Shown: piece after piece, positions 9,127 through 18,291 of the stretch | Layout: every line of letters starts with the position of its first letter | Position numbering within the stretch: position 1 is the first letter of the stretch | Translations under genes and position numbers: made by a program | Notes under the pieces: model-generated | What the model was told of the DNA's origin: nothing | What the model saw: only the letters and a program-made list of their open reading frames with translations | Database searches by the model: none | Source of the DNA: Cyclobacterium roseum | Lineage (GTDB): Bacteria > Bacteroidota > Bacteroidia > Cytophagales > Cyclobacteriaceae | Reading direction: 5' to 3' | Length of the DNA stretch: 64,000 nucleotides | NCBI RefSeq assembly: GCF_010119225.1 | Contig: NZ_WNKF01000005.1 | Coordinates: forward strand, 1 to 64,000

Positions 9127-10458
9127 TTAAGGGGAGGTATTATTCATACTTTGGCTAAGGGAAGAAACTTCGGCAACCGGTTCCTCGTCCTGATCGTCCA
9201 GGTTCCTTTTACCATTCAATTCCTCCAATAAATTGACAGCCAGATTTTCACCCCAGTTAGGCGTATTTAAATAAACATAGTCTCCTTGGTTCAGTCCCTT
9301 TTCGATGACCACATCATTGGCATTCGTCATTCCCAGCAACACTTCCTGCTTGACCCCATTGCGAAGGTACACGTAATTTATACTGTCATTCTCAACATTT
9401 ACCGCCTCCAAAGGAACATACATCACGTCATTCAACTGATCCGCAATGATGGAATTGCTGGATGTCATGGACGGTCTCAGCACAGGGTCACTTTCATTCA
9501 CTTCTATAATCACTTCGAAGACTTTGGCATCCGAATTGGGTCTTTGTTGCCCAACGTTTGCAACTTTCGTCACTTCTCCCGTGTATCTTTTATCCGGGAA
9601 AGCGTCCATTCCCATTTCTACTTTTTGCCCTACCTTTACCCTTCGGATATCCACTTCATTTACGTAGGTTATACTTTGCATGGTAGTCAAATCGGGCAAG
9701 GTTGCCACGACAGGATTCCAGGTGCTTATCTGAGAGCCCTCTTTCACTTTGCTTCCTCTGTAGTCTACATAAATTACCATGCCGTCCTGAGGAGCTGTAA
9801 CCACAAATTTATCCAACACTTCTACCATTTGGTTGACCTCCAACTCATCTTCGCGAAGTTTGGCAGCGATTTCCATCATTCTGGCCTTTTCCTGCAAGGT
9901 CTTGATTCGGTACCGCTCCCTTGCCTGATCCAATTCCCTCTTGGCTTTTTCTACATTGTATTCGTTTTGCTTAATGATAGCCGGTGGCTCAAACTGCGAT
10001 TGCTCCAATACCAATTCCTGCTCTTGTACAATGTATTCCTGATTTAGAATATTGTCCCGCTCGACTCGTAAATTCAATGAGGTATCCAGTTGAATTTGTT
10101 CGTACTGAGCCCGGGTTTGCTCCAGGTCCAGACGCCTGTCCTCCAAGCGGCCAAACAGCTCTGTTTTATCAATGGAACAAATAAAATCTCCCTTCTCAAC
10201 CACCGTACCCTCATCTACCATCTTATCGATGGTGAAATTTCCAATCCTGAATCGACGTGCCTCCGCAGGTCCGAACACTTGTACGGACCGGAGTGCTTCC
10301 AGTTCTCCGGAAGTAGTGATTTCAACTCTAAACTCCCCTTTATTAACAGTAGCCAGAATATCGTTCTCCACCCCCGCACTACTTGAGGCAAAAAAGAAGT
10401 ACAAACCGCCGATGACGATGATACTTCCGATAGCTACGTAAATTAAATTCTTTTTCAT
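9127..10458 (-). CDS. periplasmic adaptor (membrane fusion protein, HlyD/MacA type)
   Basis: A 443-aa adaptor linking an inner-membrane transporter to TolC. An N-terminal membrane anchor (about residues 4-24) is followed by a beta-barrel/lipoyl half-motif, a coiled-coil hairpin rich in E, Q, R and L (about 95-210), and the returning lipoyl (VVTAPQDGMVIYVDYRGSKVKEG) and barrel domains. It is the first gene of the operon; the permease follows after 45 bp. A TACCTTTG box lies 20 bp upstream of its start. The acidic, Ser-rich C-terminal tail (about 415-443) is not part of the conserved fold. Confidence 0.88.
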   Translation of the reverse strand: MKKNLIYVAIGSIIVIGGLYFFFASSSAGVENDILATVNKGEFRVEITTSGELEALRSVQVFGPAEARRFRIGNFTIDKMVDEGTVVEKGDFICSIDKTELFGRLEDRRLDLEQTRAQYEQIQLDTSLNLRVERDNILNQEYIVQEQELVLEQSQFEPPAIIKQNEYNVEKAKRELDQARERYRIKTLQEKARMMEIAAKLREDELEVNQMVEVLDKFVVTAPQDGMVIYVDYRGSKVKEGSQISTWNPVVATLPDLTTMQSITYVNEVDIRRVKVGQKVEMGMDAFPDKRYTGEVTKVANVGQQRPNSDAKVFEVIIEVNESDPVLRPSMTSSNSIIADQLNDVMYVPLEAVNVENDSINYVYLRNGVKQEVLLGMTNANDVVIEKGLNQGDYVYLNTPNWGENLAVNLLEELNGKRNLDDQDEEPVAEVSSLSQSMNNTSP

Positions 10459-10477
10459 TTTTTCTCTATTTACACAC

Positions 10478-10485
10478 CAAAGGTA
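10478..10485 (-). promoter_or_regulatory. -7 box of the exporter operon
   Basis: The minus strand reads TACCTTTG, a full TAnnTTTG match, 20 bp before the adaptor start. No TTG occurs at the expected 19-21 nt upstream, so the promoter may be weak or activator-dependent. Confidence 0.45.
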
Positions 10486-10650
10486 ACTATTTCACCTTCC
10501 AAGTCCTTCCCAATGAGCCTATTATTTGGCCATTGACATAAAATGTAAGTACATTCCTGTTTGTTTCGTTTATAAAAAATCAGCTCCCTGCGCTTTCCAA
10601 ATTCCAATAAGTTTAATTCACCGGCAGAGCTCTTTTTTGTTCCCAATTTC

Positions 10651-10658
10651 TATCTTTG
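10651..10658 (+). promoter_or_regulatory. -7 box immediately before the zinc-ribbon methyltransferase
   Basis: TATCTTTG matches TAnnTTTG and ends 4 nt before the ATG at 10663. If used, transcription would start at or within 1-3 nt of the start codon, giving a leaderless mRNA. No good -33 TTG lies at the standard spacing. Confidence 0.4.
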
Positions 10659-10662
10659 CTCG

Positions 10663-11424
10663 ATGAAATCATTGATAAGTTGGACGATCCGGTACATTCC
10701 GCGAAAATATCTGCAGCTATTCAGCCATGTTTTTTTGCGAATAGCTGCTGTCTTTTATACAGGAAATAGGGTTCGATGTCCTATATGCAGCAGTAGTTTC
10801 CGTAAGTTTTTACCTTATGGTAGAGTGGCTAGAGAGAATGCACTTTGCCCAAAATGCCTGGGTCTGGAAAGGCACCGGCTTATGTGGCTATTCCTCCAGC
10901 AGAAAACAGGTTTTTTCACCAACCAGCTGAAAGTCCTCCACGTGGCACCTGAACTTTGCTTTCTGAGGCGGTTTGAAGCCCTGGAAAACCTGGACTACAT
11001 TACCGGGGATTTAGAATCTCCGCTTGCTAAAATTAAAATGGACATTCACCAAATCCCCTTTCCGGAGGATACCTTTGACGTGGTTTTTTGCAACCATGTA
11101 CTCGAACACGTGAAAAGCGACGTGGATGCCTGTAAAGAAATCAATCGGGTACTTAAACCTGGCGGCTGGGGTATTTTGCAATCCCCCGTATACGACCTGG
11201 ATAAAACCCTGGAAGACCCCAGCATCACAGATGCTGTCGAAAGGGAGCGGGTTTTTGGCCAACGCGACCATGTTCGGAAATACGGAAGAGATTATGCCGA
11301 AAGACTCAGCAAATCGGGATTAAACGTGACAGAAATCCCATTCGTTAGGGAAATAGATCCCCATTTGATCCATGAACACGCCCTTCCCGAAAAGGAATTG
11401 ATTTATTTCTGTAGCAAAGCCTAA
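10663..11424 (+). CDS. class I SAM-dependent methyltransferase with N-terminal zinc ribbon
   Basis: In this 253-aa protein a cysteine set CPIC (39-42) and CPKC (62-65) forms a likely zinc ribbon. It is followed by a Methyltransf_11-type domain. The motif I region is atypical (VLHVAPELCFLRRF, without GxGxG). The conserved FDVVFCNHVLEHV is followed by an INRVLKPGGWGILQSP segment. Such proteins often occur with polysaccharide genes, and wecB is next door in convergent orientation, but the substrate is unknown. Confidence 0.78.
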   Translation: MKSLISWTIRYIPRKYLQLFSHVFLRIAAVFYTGNRVRCPICSSSFRKFLPYGRVARENALCPKCLGLERHRLMWLFLQQKTGFFTNQLKVLHVAPELCFLRRFEALENLDYITGDLESPLAKIKMDIHQIPFPEDTFDVVFCNHVLEHVKSDVDACKEINRVLKPGGWGILQSPVYDLDKTLEDPSITDAVERERVFGQRDHVRKYGRDYAERLSKSGLNVTEIPFVREIDPHLIHEHALPEKELIYFCSKA

Positions 11425-11464
11425 GTTTCCGGCTTCCTCTTTTCCTGACCCTAAGATGCTTGCC

Positions 11465-12562
11465 TTATCCCAGTTTTTCCAACAGTACCTTCACAATTCT
11501 TCCGGCCGTTTTACCATCCCACAAATGGGGAACCTGTCCGGTTTTCCAGCTTCCGGAAAATAGTTTCTCCATGGCGGGCGGGATGGCTTTTGGGTCCGTA
11601 CCCAACAATTCGTTTGTTCCCTGGGTGATGGTCTCGGGTCTTTCGGTATTGTCCCTCAGGGTCATACAGGGTATGCCCATGACGGTAGTTTCCTCAGTGA
11701 TCCCTCCGGAATCGGTTACCACTGCTTTGGCTTTTTCTACCAAATAATTGAATTCCAGGTATCCCAATGGGTCAATCATGTGCAGCCGGTCATGACTTAT
11801 CCCTATATTTTGAAGCATTTTCTTCGTCCTGGGATGGACGGGAAATACCAAGGGTAGATCCAGGGTATGGTCTACAATTTTTTGAATCAGTTCTTTTAAC
11901 TTTTCTTCCTGATCTACGTTCGCCGGCCGGTGCAGGGTCATCACCAGAAATTTGCCTTTTTCCAGGTTGAGCCTGTCCCATACCTCGGGTTTCTGAAATC
12001 GTGACCGGTGTTTTAGCAGGGTATCTATCATGGTGTTTCCCACAAAAAAGATGCGGTCTTCACCCACTCCGGCATTTTTCAGGTTCTTATTGGCTATCTC
12101 AGAAGTAGTGAAAAAATAATTGGTAATGCTATCCGTAACCATACGGTTGATCTCTTCGGGCATCGACCAGTCACCAGAGCGAATGCCGGCTTCCACATGG
12201 GCCACTTTTACCAGGAGCTTCTGCGCCGTGATCGCACAGGCCATGGTTGATGTCACGTCGCCCACCACTAAACAAAGATCCGGCTTGCTGGTGTCAAGCA
12301 ACAATTTTTCGTAGCCGACCATAATCGCTGCCGTTTGTTCGGCCTGGCTGCCGCCACCGGCACCCAGATTTACATCCGGTTCAGGTATCCCCAGTTGCTC
12401 AAAAAAACTACCTGACATGTTTTTATCGTAATGCTGACCGGTATGAATCAACCGAAAAGTAATGTCCTTCCCCTCTGCTAAGGCTGTTTTGATCGCATCG
12501 ATGATGGGAGAAATCTTCATAAAATTGGGCCGAGCCCCTGCAATTAAGTCTATCTGTATCAT
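11465..12562 (-). CDS. wecB: UDP-N-acetylglucosamine 2-epimerase (non-hydrolysing)
   Basis: A 365-aa cytosolic enzyme interconverting UDP-GlcNAc and UDP-ManNAc for cell-surface polysaccharides. Family landmarks: ARPNFMKISPI near the N-terminus, HTGQHYDKNMSG, the HVEAGIRS segment with the following EEINR, and the nucleotide-binding DSGGITEETTVMGIPCMTLRDNTERPE. Length is typical. It is a single gene, with no polysaccharide gene in the same orientation next to it. Confidence 0.93.
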   Translation of the reverse strand: MIQIDLIAGARPNFMKISPIIDAIKTALAEGKDITFRLIHTGQHYDKNMSGSFFEQLGIPEPDVNLGAGGGSQAEQTAAIMVGYEKLLLDTSKPDLCLVVGDVTSTMACAITAQKLLVKVAHVEAGIRSGDWSMPEEINRMVTDSITNYFFTTSEIANKNLKNAGVGEDRIFFVGNTMIDTLLKHRSRFQKPEVWDRLNLEKGKFLVMTLHRPANVDQEEKLKELIQKIVDHTLDLPLVFPVHPRTKKMLQNIGISHDRLHMIDPLGYLEFNYLVEKAKAVVTDSGGITEETTVMGIPCMTLRDNTERPETITQGTNELLGTDPKAIPPAMEKLFSGSWKTGQVPHLWDGKTAGRIVKVLLEKLG

Positions 12563-12656
12563 GAATTAATGTTTTATTTTTCAAGCTTACCAACTTTATT
12601 AAAAAAAAAGTGAAAAAACACGCGGATTATTTCGGGAAATTCAAGGATAATGGCAC

Positions 12657-14240
12657 CTATTCCCTAAATGCCGGCGGCTTTCGGATTTGGGTCCCCTGCT
12701 CATACCCGTAAGCTATTTCGAGTAATACCGGTTCGGACCAGGCCGTACCAAAAATGGAAATCCCTACTGGCAGTCCATCAATAAAGCCCATGGGGAGGGT
12801 TACATTTGGATATCCTGCATGGGCTGCCAGCGAGGAACTTCCTAGATGAAAAGCATCTCCATTAATCCGGTCTGTTTTCCAGGCCGGGCCTCCCGTGGGT
12901 GCTATGATCGCATCCAAATCATGCTCTTTCAGCACCTTATCCATTCCCTCTTCCCGGCTCATCCGCAGCAAAGAAGCCAGCGCCTCCTGGTAGGCATCCT
13001 CCTCCAGGCTCCCTTTCTCCTGCGCCTGTTCCAAGTACAGTTGATTGTAATGCCGCAATTCAACGCTGTCATTATTATTGAAGGCGATCAATTCTTCCAG
13101 GTTTTTTATGGGGGCATCTGGTCCCAACGCGGCAAAATACCGGTTCAATCCCTCTTTGTATTCATAGAGCATCACCTGCAGGGAATGAGTACCGGTGCCC
13201 GGAGGCTCAATGCGCTCAACGGGAATAATTTCCGCCCCTTCCCTTTTCATGTGGGCAACGGCTTCTTCCATTAGTTTGTCTACCTTAAAATGCCTCCCTG
13301 AAGGGCCCTTAAACCAGCCAATTCGCTTTCCTTTTAACCCATCCTTATTTAAGAACTGCAGGTAATCCAGCGAATAATTGCCAGCACTTGCCAGCGTTTT
13401 TTCATCTGTAGGATCCACCCCCACCAAGCTGCCAAGTGCTATCGCGGCATCTTTAACGGTTCTTGCCATGGGCCCGGGAGTATCCTGGGTATCCGAAATA
13501 GGAATAACCCCTGACCGACTTATCAATCCAACCGTAGGCTTGATGCCCACAATCCCATTTGCATGCGAGGGGCAAACGATCGATCCATTGGTCTCCGTTC
13601 CGATGGCCAAAACAGTCAAATTAGCGGATACCGCTACGGCAGAACCCGAGCTGGAGCCGCAAGGGTTTCTATCCAGAAAATAAGGGTTCTTGGTTTGACC
13701 TCCCAAACCACTCCATCCGCTGCTGGACAATTCCCCCCGAAAATTGGCCCACTCACTCAAATTGGCCTTCCCCAGAATAACGGCACCTGATTGCCTTAGC
13801 TTTTTTGCGACAAAACTATCTTCCAGCGGATGTGAACCGGCTAGTGCCCGGGATCCGGCCGTGGTAGCCATCGCATCCCGGGTATCCAGATTATCCTTTA
13901 ATAATACCGGAATTCCGAATAAGGCACCAGTGGCTTCCCCCGAGGCTTGAAGCCGATCCAGAGAATCGGCAATTTTCATGGCATCCGGATTGATTTGTAA
14001 GACAGCCTTTAATTCAGGGCCGGATTGATCAATTGACTCAATTCTTTCCAGGTAAGCGGCTACGACTTCTCTCACGGTCAGTGTACCATTGGCATATGCC
14101 TCCTGAAAATCTTCAATTTGCCATTCCTTATACGCAAATTTCTCAGCGGTACTTCCTTTTTCATCTGAACCCTGGCAGGCGAAAGCAACCATCGGAATCA
14201 GCCAATGGAAAAGTATTTTAATTCTAGAACTTTTAGCCAT
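12657..14240 (-). CDS. amidase-signature family lipoprotein
   Basis: This 527-aa protein carries a lipoprotein signal (AFAC, Cys22), so it is anchored in the envelope. It is an amidase-signature hydrolase: catalytic Lys115 in LLKDNLDT, the GSSSGSAVAV stretch (195-204) containing the cis-Ser, and nucleophile Ser220 in ETNGSIVCPS. The triad is intact, so it should cleave amides or small peptides, though the substrate cannot be named. The downstream methyltransferase lies 13 bp upstream on the genome and is transcribed before it, so the pair may be co-transcribed. Confidence 0.87.
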   Translation of the reverse strand: MAKSSRIKILFHWLIPMVAFACQGSDEKGSTAEKFAYKEWQIEDFQEAYANGTLTVREVVAAYLERIESIDQSGPELKAVLQINPDAMKIADSLDRLQASGEATGALFGIPVLLKDNLDTRDAMATTAGSRALAGSHPLEDSFVAKKLRQSGAVILGKANLSEWANFRGELSSSGWSGLGGQTKNPYFLDRNPCGSSSGSAVAVSANLTVLAIGTETNGSIVCPSHANGIVGIKPTVGLISRSGVIPISDTQDTPGPMARTVKDAAIALGSLVGVDPTDEKTLASAGNYSLDYLQFLNKDGLKGKRIGWFKGPSGRHFKVDKLMEEAVAHMKREGAEIIPVERIEPPGTGTHSLQVMLYEYKEGLNRYFAALGPDAPIKNLEELIAFNNNDSVELRHYNQLYLEQAQEKGSLEEDAYQEALASLLRMSREEGMDKVLKEHDLDAIIAPTGGPAWKTDRINGDAFHLGSSSLAAHAGYPNVTLPMGFIDGLPVGISIFGTAWSEPVLLEIAYGYEQGTQIRKPPAFRE

Positions 14241-14253
14241 GCGTAAATATCAT

Positions 14254-14877
14254 TCAATTATCCCTATCCACTTTTGTGCCCACGGCACGTATTAATGCCG
14301 ATTCTCCTACATGAAAAGTACCTTCATTGAGAAAATCGGTCACTTCTTCTAACAATTCCCATTGAAATTCGGGGAAATCCTCACGAATAATATCCAGGGA
14401 GAATAGCATTCCTTCATCCTTGGGACCGCCTGCTTTTGGATTGGCCCGGCTCAACTCAATATGAGCTTTGGCGAATCCTTCTACTATCAATTTTCCCCCG
14501 GGCTTGACAAAAGCGGAAAGTTTCTGATGGTAGCCATGCCTTACCTTTTCAGGGAAATGAGCGAAAAATAAACCTAAAAGATCAAATGATTCTTTCTTAT
14601 ATACAACTTGCTCAAGGTCACTGACAAGGTATTCAATCGTCACTTTTTCCTTTTCTGCCAGCCTTTCGGCTTTTTTTCGACCTTCTTCACTCCAGTCAAA
14701 GGCCGAAACATCCCATCCCAATTTGGCAGCAAATACCGCATTCCTCCCCTCTCCTTCAGCGGGTAGCAGTAGTTTTCCGGGGGCCAGTAGCTTTATTTTT
14801 GAAGCAAAAAAAGCATTTGGTGCTTCTCCATATATGAACGCTTCGGATCGATACCTTTCATCCCAAAATGTTTTCAT
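14254..14877 (-). CDS. class I SAM-dependent methyltransferase (TehB-like)
   Basis: A 207-aa protein opening FWDERY, then a SAM-binding core with LLPAEGEGRNAVFAAKLGWDV as motif I and DLLGLFFAHFPE as the motif IV region. This pattern matches the tellurite-resistance/thiopurine methyltransferase-like group annotated in many Bacteroidota. The real substrate is unknown. It is transcribed just before the amidase gene (13-bp gap), suggesting an operon. Confidence 0.8.
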   Translation of the reverse strand: MKTFWDERYRSEAFIYGEAPNAFFASKIKLLAPGKLLLPAEGEGRNAVFAAKLGWDVSAFDWSEEGRKKAERLAEKEKVTIEYLVSDLEQVVYKKESFDLLGLFFAHFPEKVRHGYHQKLSAFVKPGGKLIVEGFAKAHIELSRANPKAGGPKDEGMLFSLDIIREDFPEFQWELLEEVTDFLNEGTFHVGESALIRAVGTKVDRDN

Positions 14878-14977
14878 CTTTTTTGTTTTTATGATGGCAG
14901 CAAGTTCGTAGTTTTCTGCTACGGAAACTATCCTTACGGTAATTAGTCAGTTAGAAAAGCAAAATTTACCAATAAAA

Positions 14978-15511
14978 ATGAAAAATTCGGTGATTTATCT
15001 CATTTTCCTCCTGTTTCTGGGGATCTCACCCTCCATGAGCCAGGAAGACCCTTTTCTAAGAGATTTTTTGATCCGATGGGAACAATCCAGGAAATATTTT
15101 ATTGAAGTTGCCAATGCAATGCCTGAAGAAAACTATTTCCACACCCCTTATCCGGAAGGGATGACCTTTGCCGAACAGATGATGCATGTGGGGGTAATCA
15201 TAGACTGGCATGCTTTTAGTAAATTTGGTGGTCGGAATACCGAAATTCGATGGGATGATTTCAATGCGGAAGGGAAAAGTAAGGAACAATTGATCCTTCT
15301 AGTCAATTTTGAATTCGAACGTGCGGCGGATTTGATTCGTGATGTTAACCCCGAAAAATTAGACGAAACTGCTTCCTACGCTGATTTTACCCGTACCAAA
15401 AGGCAATTCCTGCTGCTATTGGCGGATCATGTCAGCCATCATCGGGCGCAAATGATCGTCCTGCTACGGCTGCAGCAAATCGAACCTCCTAATTATATCC
15501 ATTTCCAATAA
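14978..15511 (+). CDS. exported DinB-fold protein
   Basis: A 177-aa protein with a signal peptide (about residues 1-21, SMS-QE) and a four-helix DinB domain. Likely metal ligands are His70 (EQMMHVG) and His151/His155 (DHVSHHRAQ), the family's three-histidine set. DinB-like proteins include thiol-dependent metalloenzymes, but most are uncharacterised; export is less usual. Its 3' end overlaps the convergent T9SS cargo gene by 23 bp. Confidence 0.82.
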   Translation: MKNSVIYLIFLLFLGISPSMSQEDPFLRDFLIRWEQSRKYFIEVANAMPEENYFHTPYPEGMTFAEQMMHVGVIIDWHAFSKFGGRNTEIRWDDFNAEGKSKEQLILLVNFEFERAADLIRDVNPEKLDETASYADFTRTKRQFLLLLADHVSHHRAQMIVLLRLQQIEPPNYIHFQ

Positions 15512-18161
15512 CGGTAAGGGATCTTTTCTCGGATTTTTCTACGCCAAGATCTTCACTCCGGTACTTTACGATTACTGAATACGTTCCATCCATCGCCTCT
15601 TTGCCATTAAGAAAGCCATCCCAGGAACAAGCCGGGCTTGCCTGACCACCCCTTAATTCCTCACAATAATAAATCAACGCTCCGTTTCGGTTGTAAATAA
15701 AAACCTCCAACCAATCGATTTCTGGCGCAGCATAAACGGTAAACTCCCTTTGCGGGTCGCCGGGCACGAGGGCATTCGGGTACCGGACCAAGATGACGCA
15801 ATTCTCTTCGACAGAAAAAGCTTGTTCCTGAGGGCAGCCAAAAGCATCCACCACTTCCAGGCGGTAATTTCCAGATGAGCCGGGCATGAAGCTGGCAGAT
15901 TCACTCAGCAAACTATCTTCCAGATACCAGGCATAGGTGTCAAAATCACCCGGGTCGAGCGTGGGCCTTCGGTTTTCGGCACTGCATAAGGTGTAGGTAG
16001 CTGCCAAATCGATAGGAGCAGGGGCTATTTCTTCAACCTCGTATACAACTCCATAAAGCCTGCAATTTATCTCATTTCTCAAAACCAGTTCATAAACACC
16101 GGGCTCATCCACCTCAATTTCCAACTGGTCATCATATTCAAAGAGCCAGGTATTATCCCCATTTTCATCTACTTTATACCACTCCACCTTGTCTACGGTT
16201 TCTCCTGTCACCTGGGCTTTTAACACAGATAATCCCCCTTCCCCACAAATGGGAGTGCCGTCTATATTCGCAGCGGCATTATTCTCAGGTATGGTTACTT
16301 CGAAAGTTATCGGAGAAACGGGGCAGGCACTACTCCCACGGGGCTGGACTTCCAATAAAAAATTTCCCGTGGAAGGAGGGAAAAACTCCAATTCCCTTGC
16401 CAGAATGGTTCTATCCTCTGTCATCCAACGAATAATAACCTCATTCGGATTTCTTCCAAAAAGCTCCACGCCGAATAGTTGATTTCCAAAGCAGTTGATG
16501 ATTCGTTGATTCACATCGTATTCTAAGGGTTCATTGACAGTCACTTCAATTAACCTGGTCCTGGGACAAAGGGCGGAGGCAGCATCTTCTGGTCGGCCAG
16601 TCAGTCGGTAGGTCCCTGTCTGGTCAATAGGAAACCCTCCGTCCTCCACAGCTACCTCACTGCCATCAGGAGCGAGCATTCGGAAGGAAAGTGCTTGAGG
16701 GGTATCTGGAACAAGCGAATAGCGCTGACAAACGTTTAATGTAGCAGGAACCGAAAAACTGACCTGTCCTGCTCCTGTCAGGGTATAGGTTTGCGATTTG
16801 GTGCTGCTACAGGCACTTTCATCACTCACACTTACGGTGTACGTTCCGTTTGGCACCTCTATTTCCACCCGGGTTTCATTTTGGAAATCTCCCTGAAAGA
16901 TACGGCCATTTTCGCCTGCTATCCGGTAGGTACCGGAAACCGAAAACCCCATAAAATCCAGAAATAGAAAGCCCCTTTCCAATCCCGAATCCGAACAAGT
17001 AGAAGGAACAGAGGTGACTTCAAACTCAATCCCCTCTGCCGGGTTTTCATTTTCAATACTGATCGACCGCGTCACCTCACAGGTACCTGCACTCGCCGTG
17101 ACCGTATAGATTTTCGGTTCAAGACCGGTAATGGTTCGCTTTTCTCCTGCCGCAATCTGGTTGATAATGACTTCCTCTCCTCCGCCAATTCGAACCGAAT
17201 TGAGGGGTGTATTGGCCTGAATCTCAAAAATCCCGGTAGGTGATTGACAACTTTCAGCGTCACTAACCTTTGTGACTGTAAAATCCGGAGCGTTTTTTAC
17301 CTCCAGATCAAATGAATACTCCACGTCGCAACCGGGCCTATCGGGATCCTCTATGCTAAAAAAAACGGTATATGCCCCGACCCCGTCCAGCTCATCGGTG
17401 TCGAGAGCAAGTTCGTAGGCATCTTCGATAAATGTTTTCTCCGGTGAGCCGTTTTTTTGGTAAAACCAGGAAGCAAGGTAGGGAGCATCCGGACGATAAT
17501 TAACCGTACTACCTAAACAAGCTTCAGAAGCGGAAGGTACCACATTCACGGAAATGGAGGGGCCTACAAAAGTGGTGGCTACGGCTTCGCAGGCCACTGA
17601 ACTCACCTTTGCATAGTACCGCCCGGGTTCTGTTGCCAGGTATGTATTTCCTGTTCCAATCACCGTATTGGATGGATTGAGCCACTCAATGGTATAGCTG
17701 CCACTACTTGCATCCGCCGGATCCAAGGCTTGCAGCGTCACCAGTTCGCTGCCACAATAAACCACGTCCGGAGGTAAAACAAAGGAAGGCCCCTGTTCCA
17801 CGATAACGGTTTGCGATGCTTGGTAGTAGTTCTGATTACCGCCCCGAATTACCCGCAAACTGACTGTAAACAGACCCGTAGAAGTGAATGGAAACGAAAT
17901 CTCACTGGATGCCTCACCGCCCGACTCGTAAAAAACCTCAAAACCGTTGGCGTCGGTAATGCTCCAAATGTATCGGTCTGAAACCGGATCACCACCGGCC
18001 GAAAAATCAGCATAGGCAAAACCGCCGTTCAGACAGACCCCCTCCGGGCCTTCCAAAAGCGGTTCGATAAAATCCGCTTTGGAGAACCCCTCATTAACCT
18101 CAAAGGCGGCAAATAACATTACCGGCAAGGAAAAGAACAACAATAGAAATCGAACTGACAC
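15489..18161 (-). CDS. T9SS type B cargo protein, 890 aa
   Basis: A secreted surface protein with a signal peptide (about residues 1-19), several PKD/Ig-like modules and a C-terminal T9SS type B sorting domain (gliding motility-associated C-terminal domain): PNALVPGDP...YNRNGALIYYCEEL...CSWDGFLNG...DGTYSVIVKY, ending in a short basic tail. Cysteines recur in pairs along the modules. It is colinear with the last ~700 residues of the 1709-aa protein at 19043-24172, so the two are paralogues. It likely leaves the cell through the type IX system; the ligand is unknown. Confidence 0.85.
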   Translation of the reverse strand: MSVRFLLLFFSLPVMLFAAFEVNEGFSKADFIEPLLEGPEGVCLNGGFAYADFSAGGDPVSDRYIWSITDANGFEVFYESGGEASSEISFPFTSTGLFTVSLRVIRGGNQNYYQASQTVIVEQGPSFVLPPDVVYCGSELVTLQALDPADASSGSYTIEWLNPSNTVIGTGNTYLATEPGRYYAKVSSVACEAVATTFVGPSISVNVVPSASEACLGSTVNYRPDAPYLASWFYQKNGSPEKTFIEDAYELALDTDELDGVGAYTVFFSIEDPDRPGCDVEYSFDLEVKNAPDFTVTKVSDAESCQSPTGIFEIQANTPLNSVRIGGGEEVIINQIAAGEKRTITGLEPKIYTVTASAGTCEVTRSISIENENPAEGIEFEVTSVPSTCSDSGLERGFLFLDFMGFSVSGTYRIAGENGRIFQGDFQNETRVEIEVPNGTYTVSVSDESACSSTKSQTYTLTGAGQVSFSVPATLNVCQRYSLVPDTPQALSFRMLAPDGSEVAVEDGGFPIDQTGTYRLTGRPEDAASALCPRTRLIEVTVNEPLEYDVNQRIINCFGNQLFGVELFGRNPNEVIIRWMTEDRTILARELEFFPPSTGNFLLEVQPRGSSACPVSPITFEVTIPENNAAANIDGTPICGEGGLSVLKAQVTGETVDKVEWYKVDENGDNTWLFEYDDQLEIEVDEPGVYELVLRNEINCRLYGVVYEVEEIAPAPIDLAATYTLCSAENRRPTLDPGDFDTYAWYLEDSLLSESASFMPGSSGNYRLEVVDAFGCPQEQAFSVEENCVILVRYPNALVPGDPQREFTVYAAPEIDWLEVFIYNRNGALIYYCEELRGGQASPACSWDGFLNGKEAMDGTYSVIVKYRSEDLGVEKSEKRSLTVIGNGYN

Positions 18162-18253
18162 CTGATCGTTTTAGTAACAAATTACTTGTGTGATAAACTT
18201 AGCCATAACCTGTAAGCAGATACAGTACCAAAACGCCCGAAAGGCTGAAAATA

Positions 18254-18291
18254 GTTGATTTGTCTTTTTCCTGAAACAGGAAAAAATCAAC
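18254..18291. terminator. long hairpin at the yaaA stop codon
   Basis: A near-perfect inverted repeat: inner stem TTTTTCCTG-AAA-CAGGAAAAA and outer arms GTTGAT/ATCAAC. It includes the yaaA stop codon and precedes the 890-aa cargo gene. On the minus strand no clear T tract follows, so it may be an mRNA-stability element or leaky terminator that lowers downstream expression. Confidence 0.45.

Noticed and set aside
9286-10047. 253-codon plus-strand frame antisense to the adaptor gene
   Set aside because: Rich in His, Tyr and Phe from the opposite strand's codons; the adaptor reading is clearly the real one.
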